Of a stretch of DNA of 64,000 nt, positions 23,633-32,628 are shown piece by piece. Within the stretch, counting starts at the first letter, position 1, and every line of letters starts with the position of its first letter. The notes beneath the pieces are model-generated. The model worked only from the letters and a program-made list of their open reading frames with translations, was not told the origin of the DNA and did not search any database. The position numbers and the translations under genes were made by a program. This DNA is from Nocardioides potassii (GTDB lineage Bacteria; Actinomycetota; Actinomycetes; Propionibacteriales; Nocardioidaceae): positions 124,001-188,000 of the forward strand of contig NZ_JAKJHZ010000007.1 in the NCBI RefSeq assembly GCF_021648885.1, written 5' to 3'.

Positions 23633-24603
23633 GAGCTCTCCTTGGTGTGGGCACTGGTGCTGGCGCTGCCGACGACCAGGGCGGCGAGGCGTGCGCCGTG
23701 GACGCCTGCCGTCGCGTGGGCGAACGTGGCGTCGCCGACGACGACGTCCAGCGGCGCGCCGGCCCCGTGCGCGAGGCGTACGACGTCCCCCACCGCGAGG
23801 TGGGTGAGCGTGCCGGGGTCGAGGCGGGTGGGGCGGAACCGGACGACGGCGTCGACCGGCACGTCCTGGAACCGGCGGTCGACGAGCTCTGCGGCCCGCG
23901 AGCGCAGGGCCCGCTCGCGCTCGGAGACGGCCGCGGGCGCGGCTGCGCGGGCCAGGAAGGGGTGGAGGCCGGTGAAGGGCAGGCACAGGGTGATGCGGTG
24001 CGAGCGCTCCTTGATCAGGAGGTCGAAGGTCGCCACCACGACGACGTCGCCCGGCGCGGCGGCCTGGGCGAGCTGGGGGTGGTACTCCGTGCCGACGTGG
24101 GTCGGGGTGATGTCGACGATGCCGGCCAGGCCGGTGCCCAGCTCGGCGAGCAACCGACCGATGACCTTGTCGACGACGGCGCCCTCGATGTCGCTCAGGG
24201 GGCGTTCGGGCTGCGTCTCCGAGCCCGGGCCGCCGAGCATGAGGTCGAGCGCGCTCATCACGGCCGGGAGCGGCACGTCGAGCAGCGCGAGGCCCGGCAC
24301 CGGGTCGATGCCGACCGTGACCGCGTAGCTCATCGCGTCGAGGGAGTCGACGTGCTCGGCGTAGGTCTGCTGCGCCACCCCGTCCAGCTCGACCGTGCAC
24401 ACCGAGCGCAGCGCCGCGGTGAAGACCGTGCCCATCTGCCGCGCGAAGCCCTCCAGGCTCACCTGCAGCAGCCGGGTGTGCTCGCGCGAGAGCTGGATCG
24501 GGCGTCGGAAGTCGTAGGCCGCGGGCGCGGAGCCGCTGCGGGCGCGCCGACGACCCCGGGCACCGGGGTGCGCGGGTCCGCGAGGCGGCTGCAGCGTCGT
24601 CAC
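23629..24603 (-). CDS. fliM: Flagellar switch protein FliM
   Basis: A 324-residue FliM. The middle CheC-like domain starts around QLSREHTRLLQVSLEGFARQ and includes LDVPLPAVMSALDLMLGGPG and GRLLAELGTGLAGIVDITPT. The C-terminal SpoA domain contains VDAVVRFRPTRLDPGTLTHL. The short N-terminal CheY-binding peptide of enteric FliM (LSQDEIDAL) is not obvious, the start being Pro/Arg-rich, so the signal receiver site may differ. The GTG start lies only 9 nt after a FliA-type -10 element, so the operon mRNA is nearly leaderless. First gene of fliM-fliN-fliO-fliP-fliQ-fliR-flhB. Confidence 0.92.
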   Translation of the reverse strand: MTTLQPPRGPAHPGARGRRRARSGSAPAAYDFRRPIQLSREHTRLLQVSLEGFARQMGTVFTAALRSVCTVELDGVAQQTYAEHVDSLDAMSYAVTVGIDPVPGLALLDVPLPAVMSALDLMLGGPGSETQPERPLSDIEGAVVDKVIGRLLAELGTGLAGIVDITPTHVGTEYHPQLAQAAAPGDVVVVATFDLLIKERSHRITLCLPFTGLHPFLARAAAPAAVSERERALRSRAAELVDRRFQDVPVDAVVRFRPTRLDPGTLTHLAVGDVVRLAHGAGAPLDVVVGDATFAHATAGVHGARLAALVVGSASTSAHTKESS

Positions 24604-24612
24604 GACAACCGG

Positions 24613-24639
24613 TATCGGCCTGCCGGCCGGGGACCTGAG
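24613..24639 (-). promoter_or_regulatory. FliA-type promoter for the fliM operon (CTCAG-N15-GCCGATA)
   Basis: CTCAG (24639-24635), 15 nt, GCCGATA (24619-24613) on the minus strand. This is the closest of the six sites to the general sigma-28 -10 consensus. It abuts the fliL terminator hairpin, so the two transcription units are separated cleanly. Confidence 0.7.
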
Positions 24640-24660
24640 GGTTCGGTGCGACGCGAACCC
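24639..24660 (-). terminator. Hairpin after fliL
   Basis: GGGTTCG and CGAACCC form a perfect 7-bp stem with an 8-nt loop, 2 nt beyond the fliL stop codon and directly before the fliM promoter. Confidence 0.6.
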
Positions 24661-24662
24661 GG

Positions 24663-25100
24663 CTACTGGGTGACGAACTCGGTGAAGTACACCTCCATCA
24701 CGGCGCCCTCGTAGTCGTGGTCGAGCGTCTCGGTGAGCTCGTCCTTGAGCTTCTGGCGCTGTCCAGGCTTCATCAGCTCGGCCTGGTCCACCCCGCTGAA
24801 GAGGTCGATGGTGGCGTCGAGCGCCTCGCTGCCGTCGGCCTCCTTCGCGTCGGCGGTCAGCTGCAGCGCCAGGCCGATCCGCAGGTAGTGACCGTCGGCG
24901 AGGTTGACCTGGATCGGCTCCAGCGTCAGCACCTCACCCGGCTCCGGCTCCTTCGGGCCGGAGGGCTTGAGGAAGAAGAACCAGCCCGCGGCGCCCGCGA
25001 CGAGGAGCACCACGACGATCAGGACCAGCTTCTTCTTGCCGCCCTTGGCCGGCACCTCGTCGGCGCCCGCGGCGGGCTTCTCGAGCGTGGCGGTACTCAT
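24663..25100 (-). CDS. fliL: Flagellar basal-body-associated protein FliL
   Basis: A 145-residue single-pass protein: Lys-rich cytosolic start, membrane helix KLVLIVVVLLVAGAAGWFFF, then the periplasmic-side FliL domain (EPIQVNLADGHYLRIGLALQ, ending VMEVYFTEFVTQ). FliL rings surround and stabilise MotA/MotB stators. Its ATG overlaps the motB stop by 4 nt. Last gene of flbD-motA-motB-fliL. Confidence 0.93.
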   Translation of the reverse strand: MSTATLEKPAAGADEVPAKGGKKKLVLIVVVLLVAGAAGWFFFLKPSGPKEPEPGEVLTLEPIQVNLADGHYLRIGLALQLTADAKEADGSEALDATIDLFSGVDQAELMKPGQRQKLKDELTETLDHDYEGAVMEVYFTEFVTQ

Positions 25101-25999
25101 GACTCTCCTCCAGTGGACGGGTTCTTCTCGGGGGTGGGCCGGGCCGCGGCGACGTCGTCGAGCAGCTCACGGGACGCGGCGGGCAGCGCGGAGAGGACGA
25201 CGATGTCGACCCGCTTGTTGATGCGTTGGGAGCCCGGCTTCGACGGGTCGACCAGCGGCCTCTCGTGGCCGTACGCCGCGGCGCTGAGGCGGGTGCCGGG
25301 GATGTGGCCGACCTCGCTGAGGTAGCGCAGGACGGTGATCGCGCGGGCCGAGGACAGGTCCCAGTCGGTGGCGAAGAAGCGCGGCTTCACTGGCACCTGG
25401 TTGGTGTGGCCGTCGATGCGCAGGTCCTCGGTCGTCCCCCGCAGCACCGGAGCCACGACCTGCAGCACGCGCTGGCCACGCGGGCTCAGCTCGGCGCGGT
25501 CGGGCTCGAAGACGACGTGCCGCGAGGTCAGGCTGAGCACCAGGCCGCGGTCGTCGACGCTCCGGGTCACGTCCCCGGCCAGGCCCGACCTGCGCAGGGC
25601 GCGGGCGAGCTTCTTGCCGAGCTCGTCGAGCCGGGCGACCTCGAGCTGCGCGTCGGCGTACTCACGGTCCTGCTGGGCCACTGCCTGCTCGGCACGCTGC
25701 TGGGAGGGGGTGGGTCCGGAGCCCATGAAGTTCTCCGCGCGCACCGGCGCGATGGCGGCGACGCCGGGCTGGTCGAGCGTGGACTCCGAGCCGGTCATCA
25801 CCGACGTCGAGTCGCCGAAGCCGGCGGCGAGGCCGTCCTTGAGGGCGTTGAACTTCTTCTGGTCGACCGAGCTCATCGCGAACATGACGATGAACAGCAC
25901 CATCAGCAGCGTGACCATGTCGGCGTAGGTGACCAGCCACCGCTCGTGGTTCTCGTGCTCCTCGTGCTCCTCGCGGCGCCGCCGCCCCCCGCCGGACAC
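25097..25999 (-). CDS. motB: Flagellar stator protein MotB
   Basis: A 300-residue MotB. The single membrane helix near residues 22-42 (WLVTYADMVTLLMVLFIVMF) holds the essential ion-binding Asp in TYADM. A plug and linker region follows, then the OmpA-like peptidoglycan-binding domain (~residues 160-285) with LRIDGHTNQVPVK, DWDLSSARAITVLRYL and RINKRVDIVVLS. It anchors the MotA ring to the wall. Whether protons or sodium drive it cannot be read from sequence. Confidence 0.95.
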   Translation of the reverse strand: MSGGGRRRREEHEEHENHERWLVTYADMVTLLMVLFIVMFAMSSVDQKKFNALKDGLAAGFGDSTSVMTGSESTLDQPGVAAIAPVRAENFMGSGPTPSQQRAEQAVAQQDREYADAQLEVARLDELGKKLARALRRSGLAGDVTRSVDDRGLVLSLTSRHVVFEPDRAELSPRGQRVLQVVAPVLRGTTEDLRIDGHTNQVPVKPRFFATDWDLSSARAITVLRYLSEVGHIPGTRLSAAAYGHERPLVDPSKPGSQRINKRVDIVVLSALPAASRELLDDVAAARPTPEKNPSTGGES

Positions 26000-26000
26000 C

Positions 26001-26771
26001 TCAGGCCGCCTTCGCGGCGGGCTGCTCGCCGGCGGGCAGGAGCGAGGACAGCTTCTGGGCGATGACGCGCGGGTTCGCGCCGGCCTGGATGGCAGCCACG
26101 CCCTCGATGACCAGCTCCATGCGGGCCGCCTCGAGCTCGGTGAGGCGCTTCAGCCGGTTGCCGATGGGCAGCCAGATGACGTTGGCGGACATCACGCCCC
26201 ACAGGGTCGCGATGAAGGCCGCGGCGATGAGGTGGCCGAGCTCCTCGGGCTGGGCCAGGTTCTCCAGGACGTGCACCAGTCCCATGACCGTGCCGATGAT
26301 GCCGATGGTCGGCGCGTAGGCTCCGGCGTCGGCGAAGAACTTCGCCGAGTGCTTGCCCTGCGCCTTGGTCGCGTAGACCTCGGCCTCGAGGATCTCGCGC
26401 ACCTCCTCGGGGTCGGTGCCGTCGATGGCGAGGGTGACGCCCTTGACCAGGAACGGGTCGTCGACCGTCTTCAGCTCGTCCTCCAGGGCCAGGAGCCCCT
26501 CGCGGCGCGCGCGCTCGGCGAGCGCGACGATCATCGGGACGACCTCGCCCGCCGGGCGCACGCCGCCGGCGAAGGCGGTCTTGAGCGAACCGAGGGCGTG
26601 CTTGGCGTCGGCGATCGTCCCGCCGGCCAGGGTCACCATCATCGTGGTGCCGAAGACGAGCAGCATCGGGGCGATGAGCATCAGGCTCATCGGGTTGCCG
26701 CCCTCCATGATCTGGGAGACGAAGATGATGACGAGGCCGACGACGATGCCGATCGCGGTTGCCGGGTCCAT
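26001..26771 (-). CDS. motA: Flagellar stator protein MotA
   Basis: A 256-residue MotA with four membrane helices (first ATAIGIVVGLVIIFVSQIM; the third and fourth around ADAGAYAPTIGIIGTVMGLV and GHLIAAAFIATLWGVMSANV). The cytosolic loop carries the charged REGLLALEDE segment that interacts with FliG. With MotB it forms the torque-generating channel. Its ATG overlaps the flbD stop by one base (TGATG). Confidence 0.96.
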   Translation of the reverse strand: MDPATAIGIVVGLVIIFVSQIMEGGNPMSLMLIAPMLLVFGTTMMVTLAGGTIADAKHALGSLKTAFAGGVRPAGEVVPMIVALAERARREGLLALEDELKTVDDPFLVKGVTLAIDGTDPEEVREILEAEVYATKAQGKHSAKFFADAGAYAPTIGIIGTVMGLVHVLENLAQPEELGHLIAAAFIATLWGVMSANVIWLPIGNRLKRLTELEAARMELVIEGVAAIQAGANPRVIAQKLSSLLPAGEQPAAKAA

Positions 26772-27046
26772 CAGGCCTCTCCCTCGACGTCGCGGCGGGT
26801 CGACACCGCGGTGAGGTGCGCGCGGTGGGACGACGAGGGGGCCTCCACGCCGCCGATGCCGCTCGCGGCGATGATGCCGCTGCGCCAGGCGCGTACCTCG
26901 TCGACGACCTCGAGGAGGTCCTCGGCCACCACGTACTTCTTGCCGTCGACGAGGGTGACCACCGTGTCGGGCGTGCTGTCGAGTCGCTCGATCAGGTCGG
27001 CGTTCAGGACGAACGCGGTCCCCGAGAGTCGGGTCAGCAAGATCAT
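26771..27046 (-). CDS. flbD: FlbD family (SwrD) flagellar protein
   Basis: A 91-residue protein whose first ~60 residues match FlbD/SwrD: MILLTRLSGTAFVLNADLIE, RLDSTPDTVVTLVDGKKYVV, AEDLLEVVDEVRAWR. In Bacillus the homologue raises motor power and sits before motA/motB-type genes, as here. The last 30 residues are Ser/His/Arg-rich and not conserved to my knowledge. First gene of the stator unit, driven by a FliA-type promoter at 27104-27130. Confidence 0.9.
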   Translation of the reverse strand: MILLTRLSGTAFVLNADLIERLDSTPDTVVTLVDGKKYVVAEDLLEVVDEVRAWRSGIIAASGIGGVEAPSSSHRAHLTAVSTRRDVEGEA

Positions 27047-27103
27047 GTCAGTGCACCATCCCTGTGCTTGGACGCGAGGCCCGTCCGTGGGCCTCTTCCG
27101 GTA

Positions 27104-27130
27104 GTTCGGCCGCCGGTCCCCCGACCTGAG
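27104..27130 (-). promoter_or_regulatory. FliA-type promoter for flbD-motA-motB-fliL (CTCAG-N15-GCCGAAC)
   Basis: CTCAG (27130-27126), 15 nt, GCCGAAC (27110-27104). The -35 element lies in the loop of the hairpin that ends the upstream flgE transcript, so terminator and promoter share bases. Confidence 0.65.
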
Positions 27131-27142
27131 GGGAACCGGCGG
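27110..27142 (-). terminator. Terminator-like hairpin after flgE
   Basis: On the minus strand CCGCCGGT-T-CCCC pairs with GGGG-G-ACCGGCGG: 13 bp including one T-G wobble, with a 7-nt loop TCAGGTC. It lies 20 nt after the flgE stop and overlaps the flbD promoter. Confidence 0.65.
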
Positions 27143-27162
27143 CCTGGACGCCGACCGGTCGG

Positions 27163-28002
27163 TCAGCGCTTGATGTTGACGAGCTCCTCGAGGACCTGGT
27201 CGGACGTGGTGATCACGCGCGAGCTGGCCTGGAACCCCCGCTGGGCGAGGATGAGGTTGGTGAACTCGGCGGCGAGGTCGACGTTCGACATCTCGAGGGT
27301 GCCGACCATGAGGGACCCGCGGGTCCCCTGACCGGCGACGCCGAGGTCGGGGGCGCCGGAGTTGGAGGTGGCGCGGAACGCCGTCTCGCCGACCCGCTCG
27401 AGACCGGCCGGGTTGGTGAAGTCGGCGACGGCCACAATGGCGATGTCGCGCTGCACGTCGTCGGAGAAGGTGCCGCGCAGGACCCCGTCCGCGCCGATGG
27501 AGTACGACGTCATCTCGACGCCCGCCGGGAGGGTCGCGGCGAGGGAGTCGAGGTTGATGTCGATCAACGTGCCACCGGCGTCGCCCGGGGCGTACCCCTG
27601 CACCTTCTTGCCGGTGGACGAGACGAGGTTGCCCGCCTCGTCCCACGTGAAGGCACCGGCGCGGGTGTAGACGCGCTCGGCACCCGAGCCGAGGATGAAC
27701 ATCCCGTCGCCCTGGATCATCAGGTCCGTGGGTGCGCCGGTGGCCTGCGCCGAGCCCTGGTTGAAGTTGCCGCGGGTGGCGGCCACCTGGACGCCGAGGC
27801 CCACCTGGAGGGGGTTCGTGCCGCCCGTGGTGGGGGTCGCGGCACCGGCGCCGCGCATGACCTGGCTGAGGGTGTCCTGGAAGACGGTCGTGGTCGACTT
27901 GAAGCCGACGGTGTTGGCGTTGGCGATGTTGTTGCCGGTGACGTCGAGCATCGTCTGGTTGGCGCGCAGGCCGCTGATGCCGGAGAAGAGTGAGCGGAGC
28001 AT
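27163..28002 (-). CDS. flgE: Flagellar hook protein FlgE (short form)
   Basis: A 279-residue axial protein. The N-terminus MLRSLFSGISGLRANQTMLD and VTGNNIANANTVGFK is the rod/hook signature; the C-terminal helix region (NVDLAAEFTNLILAQRGFQA, VITTSDQVLEELVNIKR) closes the D0 coiled coil. The length is far below enteric FlgE (about 400) and near FlgG. Because flgD and fliK lie directly upstream and no second long rod-type gene is present, hook protein is the better call, but a distal-rod role cannot be excluded. Confidence 0.85.
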   Translation of the reverse strand: MLRSLFSGISGLRANQTMLDVTGNNIANANTVGFKSTTTVFQDTLSQVMRGAGAATPTTGGTNPLQVGLGVQVAATRGNFNQGSAQATGAPTDLMIQGDGMFILGSGAERVYTRAGAFTWDEAGNLVSSTGKKVQGYAPGDAGGTLIDINLDSLAATLPAGVEMTSYSIGADGVLRGTFSDDVQRDIAIVAVADFTNPAGLERVGETAFRATSNSGAPDLGVAGQGTRGSLMVGTLEMSNVDLAAEFTNLILAQRGFQASSRVITTSDQVLEELVNIKR

Positions 28003-28026
28003 GGTGGATCCTTTCGATGACGGCCC

Positions 28027-28503
28027 TCAGGCCGCGGGAGTGGTCGAGCCGGTGGTCGGGGGCGGGGTGACCGGGGTGGTCGTGCCCACCGAGAGGAGCT
28101 GGGCGAGCGGGACCTGGGCTCCGTCGATGTCGAAGACGGGTCCCTCGGCGCCGAAGGTGACGCCGCCGATCGAGCCGGTGTGCGTGGTGGCGCCGTCGGC
28201 GTCGATCCACGAGACCTGCTGACCGACCATGGCGCCGGCGCCGAAGGCCATCTGGGTGCCGAGCAGGGCACCGACGCGGTCGGAGACGTCCTGCATCTTC
28301 TCCAGCGAGGTGAACTGCGCGGACTGGGCGAGGAACTCGCCGGAGTCCGCCGGGTTCAACGGGTCCTGGTAGCGCAGCTGCGCCACCATCAGCTCGAGGA
28401 ACATCTGCTTGTCCTTCGAGGTCCCCGACGTGGTCGAGGGCGTCGGGAACGCGGTGGTCGTGCCGGTCGTGCCGGTCATGGCTTCGTTGGCCGAGATCGT
28501 CAC
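28027..28503 (-). CDS. flgD: Hook assembly scaffold FlgD
   Basis: A 158-residue protein. The N-terminal motif KQMFLELMVAQLRYQDPLNP and SGEFLAQSAQFTSLEKMQDV is diagnostic for FlgD, the hook cap needed to polymerise FlgE. The C-terminal Ig/TUDOR-like part is short (QQVSWIDADGATTHTGSIGG onwards), and the last 15 residues are Pro/Thr-rich. Sits between fliK (9-nt gap) and flgE (24-nt gap). Confidence 0.94.
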   Translation of the reverse strand: MTISANEAMTGTTGTTTAFPTPSTTSGTSKDKQMFLELMVAQLRYQDPLNPADSGEFLAQSAQFTSLEKMQDVSDRVGALLGTQMAFGAGAMVGQQVSWIDADGATTHTGSIGGVTFGAEGPVFDIDGAQVPLAQLLSVGTTTPVTPPPTTGSTTPAA

Positions 28504-28512
28504 GTGTCCTCC

Positions 28513-29880
28513 TCACATGGTCAGGTCGACACCCGGGCGGGCGACGCTGACCGGTTGGGGACGCAGCGGGTCCGCTGCGTCGGTGAGGCCGTCCCTGGCT
28601 CCTGCTCCACCACGCGTCCGTGCGTGCTGGTCCTGCTGTCCGCCGTCGCCGCGCGACGACTCGGCGCCGCCTCCGCCACGAGGGTCGTACGTCATGTCGG
28701 GCGAGCCCCCTGCGGAGTCGCCGGTGCCGGCCTGCTGGCCGGCGAGGTCGCGCACCACGACGCGGGCGTCGGACGCGCCGGCGAGCTCGAGGACGCGGCG
28801 CAGCTCGGGCGCCCCGTCGGCGAGGGCGCGGGCCGCGTCGTCTCCGCTGGTGAGATGCACCCGGACCGCGCCGTCGCGCACGGTGAGGGTCACCCGCACC
28901 TCGCCGAGGGCCTCGGGCTGCAGCCGCATGGTCAGCCGGTGCACCCCGTTTCCACGCGAGACCAGGCGCGTCACCTCGGGCGTCAGCTGCGCGACCGGGG
29001 TGGGTGCGGCGCCGGTGGTCGCGGCCGGACGGTGCGCGGCGGCGGAGGGCGATGGCGCCTGCGTGGCGAGGAGGTGGGGACTGCCCGGCTGACCGGGTTC
29101 GGGAGCGGGCCCCGGGGCGGCGCTCGCGGTGGGCACAGGCGCGTCGGGCGCTGCGGCGTCGGGCGCAGGAGCGCTCGGGGCCGGCCCGCCCGACAGGTCG
29201 GTGGGCTGCTCGTCCGTGCCGCGGTCGTGTCCGGGCGACGGACGACTGGGGCCTCCCGGCGTCGCCTCGACGTGTGCCGGGGTGGCGGGGGTGGCGGGCA
29301 TGGCCGGAGTCGCGGCCTTGTCAGCGGGGGTGGCTCGCATCGCCGGGGTGGCCGGCGTGGCAGGTGCGGCCGGGCCGGCCGGTGTACCCGGCGTGGCCGG
29401 AGTGGCGGGCGTCGCTGCTGCCCGGTCGACCACGGGGGCGGCGGGTCCGGCGTCGGCTGCGGCCGTGGCGGGGGGCGTGGACGTGGCGACGACGTCGGGC
29501 ACGACTGCGAGGGCGGCGAGCCCGGCGGCGAGCGGGTCGATGGCGGTCGCGCCGGACTCGCGAGATGCGTCGGTGGACGGATCGGTGGACGGATCGGTGG
29601 ACGGATCGGTGGACGGATCGGTGGACGGATCGGTGGATGGACCGGTGGACTCGGTCTCGTCGGAGCCCTCCGGGCTGGTGCCTGTCGCTGGCCCCGCGGA
29701 TTCCGGCGCGGCGGACGCGGCCAGCAGGCCGGCCACCAGGGCGGCGAACGCGTCGCCCGGGGCCGCCTGTCCGGACGCCGCCGTCGTCCCGGCGACGTCC
29801 GCGCCGGTGAGCGGGACGGGGGTGGGGACAGTGGTCGGGACGGGTCCGGGGACGCCGGTCGGCACCGGGGCGATGGTCAT
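28513..29880 (-). CDS. fliK: Hook-length control protein FliK
   Basis: A 455-residue Ala/Pro/Thr-rich protein. Only the C-terminal ~90 residues show the conserved FliK/Flg_hook domain ([37 protein letters not shown]). The N-terminal two thirds are low complexity, including an STDP tetrapeptide repeat coded by a 12-bp tandem array and a long run of PAT/PAxP units. In the family the N-terminal part acts as a molecular ruler that sets hook length and the C-terminus triggers the FlhB switch. Its ATG overlaps the upstream hydrolase stop by 4 nt. Confidence 0.88.
   Translation of the reverse strand: MTIAPVPTGVPGPVPTTVPTPVPLTGADVAGTTAASGQAAPGDAFAALVAGLLAASAAPESAGPATGTSPEGSDETESTGPSTDPSTDPSTDPSTDPSTDPSTDASRESGATAIDPLAAGLAALAVVPDVVATSTPPATAAADAGPAAPVVDRAAATPATPATPGTPAGPAAPATPATPAMRATPADKAATPAMPATPATPAHVEATPGGPSRPSPGHDRGTDEQPTDLSGGPAPSAPAPDAAAPDAPVPTASAAPGPAPEPGQPGSPHLLATQAPSPSAAAHRPAATTGAAPTPVAQLTPEVTRLVSRGNGVHRLTMRLQPEALGEVRVTLTVRDGAVRVHLTSGDDAARALADGAPELRRVLELAGASDARVVVRDLAGQQAGTGDSAGGSPDMTYDPRGGGGAESSRGDGGQQDQHARTRGGAGARDGLTDAADPLRPQPVSVARPGVDLTM
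29571..29642. repeat. 12-bp tandem repeat array inside fliK
   Basis: Five perfect copies of CGGTGGACGGAT (29571-29630) plus one degenerate copy (29631-29642). Read on the minus strand they encode five STDP tetrapeptides followed by variants. Copy-number change would keep the frame and alter FliK length by four residues per unit. Confidence 0.95.
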
Positions 29881-30860
29881 CGGGGCTCCTGCGACGTGGG
29901 GTGGAGGTCGGACATGATCGAGGCGACGTAGTCCTGGGTCTCGGGGTAGGGCGGGACGCCGTCGTAGCGCAGGACGGCACCGGGACCGGCGTTGTAGGCG
30001 GCGAGGGCGAGCTCGACCGAGCCGAACCGCCCGATCAGGTCATCGAGCAGCCGGGCGGCCCCGTCGACGGACTGGACGGGGTCGAACGGGTCCTGCACAC
30101 CCAGGCCACGGGCGGTGCCCGGCATCAGCTGCATGAGGCCGCGCGCACCGGCCGGGCTCACGGCGCCCGGGTCGAAGCCGGACTCCTGGCGCGCCACCGC
30201 GGCGAGCAGAGCCGGGTCGACGCCGTGCGCGGCCCCGGCGGCGCGGAACACGTCGGCGTACGGCGTGCCGGCGGGCACGGTGCCCCCGGTGGTGCGCGCG
30301 GACGGGAGGGAGGTGGGGGCGTACGTCGTGGCGGACGCGGGGTCGGGGAGCACGCGCCGGATGTAGTCGGGGGGCGTGGTGACCTTGACGATCTGGACGT
30401 AGCCACCGGGCCGCGGCGCCTCGATCATCCGGCCGTCGCCGAGGTAGATGGCGATGTGGTCGGCGCCGTCGTTGCGGCTGGAGTTGTCCCACGCGATCAG
30501 GTCGCCGGGGCGCGCCTGGTCCATGCTGGGCACGGCCGTGCCGGCACGGGCCTGGTCGGCGGACAGGCGCGGCAGGTCGATGCCGAAGGACCCGTAGACC
30601 GTCTGCACGAGCCCGGAGCAGTCGACACCGCGCTGCGGGTCGGTGCCGCCCCACACGTAGGGCAGGCCGACCAGCTCGAGGGCCTTGAGCGAGACCTGCT
30701 CGCCAGTCACGCGGGTGGTGGCGCCGGTGGGCGACGTCGTACGGCTGAGGACGTCCGAGAAGCCGCCGGCACCTGTCACCGAGGACGAGGTCGAGGCGGG
30801 GAGCATGGCCAGCTGGGCCTGGATCTGGGAGATCCGGGCGGTGACGTCGGTGATGCTCAT
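29877..30860 (-). CDS. Flagellar cell-wall hydrolase: NlpC/P60 plus lytic transglycosylase
   Basis: A 327-residue two-domain enzyme in the position usually taken by FlgJ-type functions. Residues ~60-180 are an NlpC/P60 endopeptidase with the catalytic Cys in [13 protein letters not shown] and the His in [12 protein letters not shown]. Residues ~225-320 are an SLT transglycosylase with catalytic Glu in [20 protein letters not shown], then [12 protein letters not shown] and [13 protein letters not shown]. It would cut both peptide and glycan strands to let the rod pass. No classical signal peptide is visible, suggesting export through the flagellar secretion system. Overlaps fliJ and fliK by 4 nt each. 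Confidence 0.9.
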   Translation of the reverse strand: MSITDVTARISQIQAQLAMLPASTSSSVTGAGGFSDVLSRTTSPTGATTRVTGEQVSLKALELVGLPYVWGGTDPQRGVDCSGLVQTVYGSFGIDLPRLSADQARAGTAVPSMDQARPGDLIAWDNSSRNDGADHIAIYLGDGRMIEAPRPGGYVQIVKVTTPPDYIRRVLPDPASATTYAPTSLPSARTTGGTVPAGTPYADVFRAAGAAHGVDPALLAAVARQESGFDPGAVSPAGARGLMQLMPGTARGLGVQDPFDPVQSVDGAARLLDDLIGRFGSVELALAAYNAGPGAVLRYDGVPPYPETQDYVASIMSDLHPTSQEPR

Positions 30861-31327
30861 GGCGTCCCACCCGTCGTGGGAGCCGCCGGTCGGCCGCGGA
30901 GCCACCGCGCGGCGGTGAGGTCGTCGACCTCGACCCGCTCCCGGCGCGCGCGCTCGGCGCGTCGCTGCTCGGCTCGTCGCTCGAGCAGGAGCTCGACGGC
31001 GGCCAGGCGGGTGCGGTCGTGCTGCCAGTGCTCGCGAGCCGCGACGGTCACCGTCTCCGCCGTGGCGAGCGCGGCCCGGGAGGCGCTGACCTCCAGCGCG
31101 AGACCGGCGGCGAAGGTGCGCGCCGAGGCGAAGGTGGCGGCGTCGCACTGCTCGGGGTCGCGGCTGGCGGCCAGCTGTGCGCTCGTGGCGTGGAGGCGAC
31201 GGTCCGCCTCGCGCTCGTCCGCGGCGGCACGGGACAGACCGAGCCGGCTGTCCTGCTCGCGCACGCCGCGCACGCGGGCGACGGCGTTCATCCCGGCGTC
31301 GGGATCGTGGTCGGAGGTGCGCGCCAT
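30857..31327 (-). CDS. fliJ: Flagellar export chaperone FliJ
   Basis: A 156-residue, almost entirely helical and charged protein predicted as a coiled coil ([40 protein letters not shown]). Sequence similarity to FliJ is weak, as is usual, but position directly after fliI and the coiled-coil character support the call. FliJ links the export ATPase ring to the gate and escorts chaperones. ATG overlaps the fliI stop by one base. Confidence 0.78.
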   Translation of the reverse strand: MARTSDHDPDAGMNAVARVRGVREQDSRLGLSRAAADEREADRRLHATSAQLAASRDPEQCDAATFASARTFAAGLALEVSASRAALATAETVTVAAREHWQHDRTRLAAVELLLERRAEQRRAERARRERVEVDDLTAARWLRGRPAAPTTGGTP

Positions 31328-32628
31328 CAGGCCACCAGCTCGTGCAGCAGGCGCCAGGTGTCGGCGAGGTCGGTGGACTCGTCCATGTCCTGGCGCAGGA
31401 AGGCATCGATGGCGGGCATCCGGGCGAGCGCGACGTCGGCGTCGGGGTCGGCGCCGCGGACGTACGCCCCGATCTCGACGAGCTCACGCACCGAGCGGTG
31501 CGCGGCCAGCAGCCGGCGGAGCCTGGTCGCGTCGGCGCGCTGCTGCGGGTCCGTCACGGCACGGGTCACGCGGGAGATCGACTCGAGCACGTCGATGCTG
31601 GGGAAGTGGCCGGCGGTCGCGAGCCGGCGCGAGAGCACGACGTGGCCGTCGAGGATGGATCGCGCGGTGTCGCCGATCGGGTCCTGCATGTCGTCGCCCT
31701 CCACCAGCACGGTGTAGAGGCCGGTGATGCTGCCGTTCGCCGAGGTGCCGGCGCGCTCGAGCAGCTGCGGGAGCAGGGTGAAGACACTCGGCGGGTAGCC
31801 ACGGGTGGCGGGCGGCTCGCCGGCCGAGAGGCCGATCTCGCGCTGGGCCATCGCGACACGGGTGAGGCTGTCCATCATCAGCACGACGTGCTTGCTCGCG
31901 TCGCGGAAGTGCTCGGCGATGCGCGTGGCCACGCCCGCGGCACGCAGCCGTTCGACGGGCGGCGCGTCCGAGGTGGCGACCACGACGACCGAACGGGCGA
32001 GACCCTCGGGACCGAGGTCGTTCTCGATGAACTCGCGCACCTCGCGGCCGCGCTCGCCCACGAGCGCGATCACGGAGATCTCGGCGTCGGTGCCGCGTGC
32101 GACCATCGACAGGAGGCTCGACTTGCCGACGCCGGAGCCGGCCATGATGCCGATGCGCTGGCCGCTCCCGCACGGGGTCAGGGCGTCGAGGGCACGCACC
32201 CCGAGACCGACCTGGTGGTCGATCGGCGGCCGGCTCAGCGCGGCGGGCGGGGTGCGGGAGACCTCCACCTTCGGGAGGTGGTCGAGCCCCGGTCCGCCGT
32301 CCACCGGGCGACCGAGGCCGTCGAGCACGCGCCCGCGCAGCTCGTCGCCCACCGGCACGAGGAGCGGCCCGCCCGTGGGCCGTACGACGTCGCCGACCCG
32401 CAGGCCGGTGGTGCTGCCCAGCGGGAGGCAGGTCAGGCCGGTCGGGTCGCTGGCCGCGACCTCGGCGAGCACGGTGCTGGCACCGTCGACCGCGAGCAGG
32501 TCGCCGACGGCGGCGGACAGCCCGGTGACGCGGATCCTGAGGCCGAGCACCTCGGCCACCAGGCCGAGACGCTGCGGTGCCACGGCAGCGAACGCACTCG
32601 CGGCGAGGTCGGCGGTCAGGGTGGTCAT
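31327..32628 (-). CDS. fliI: Flagellar export ATPase FliI
   Basis: A 433-residue F1-beta-like ATPase. Walker A is [14 protein letters not shown], Walker B is [20 protein letters not shown], and the type III ATPase motif [20 protein letters not shown] is present, as is the arginine-finger region. FliI hexamers unfold and feed export substrates to FlhA/FlhB. It overlaps fliH by 4 nt and fliJ by 1 nt, the standard gene order. Confidence 0.96.
   Translation of the reverse strand: MTTLTADLAASAFAAVAPQRLGLVAEVLGLRIRVTGLSAAVGDLLAVDGASTVLAEVAASDPTGLTCLPLGSTTGLRVGDVVRPTGGPLLVPVGDELRGRVLDGLGRPVDGGPGLDHLPKVEVSRTPPAALSRPPIDHQVGLGVRALDALTPCGSGQRIGIMAGSGVGKSSLLSMVARGTDAEISVIALVGERGREVREFIENDLGPEGLARSVVVVATSDAPPVERLRAAGVATRIAEHFRDASKHVVLMMDSLTRVAMAQREIGLSAGEPPATRGYPPSVFTLLPQLLERAGTSANGSITGLYTVLVEGDDMQDPIGDTARSILDGHVVLSRRLATAGHFPSIDVLESISRVTRAVTDPQQRADATRLRRLLAAHRSVRELVEIGAYVRGADPDADVALARMPAIDAFLRQDMDESTDLADTWRLLHELVA

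Noticed and set aside
29150..29480. Possible separate gene in the Ala/Pro/Gly repeat region of fliK
   Set aside because: The plus-strand frame here is a low-complexity mirror of the PAT-type repeats of FliK, and FliK is in frame from its start to its conserved C-terminal domain.
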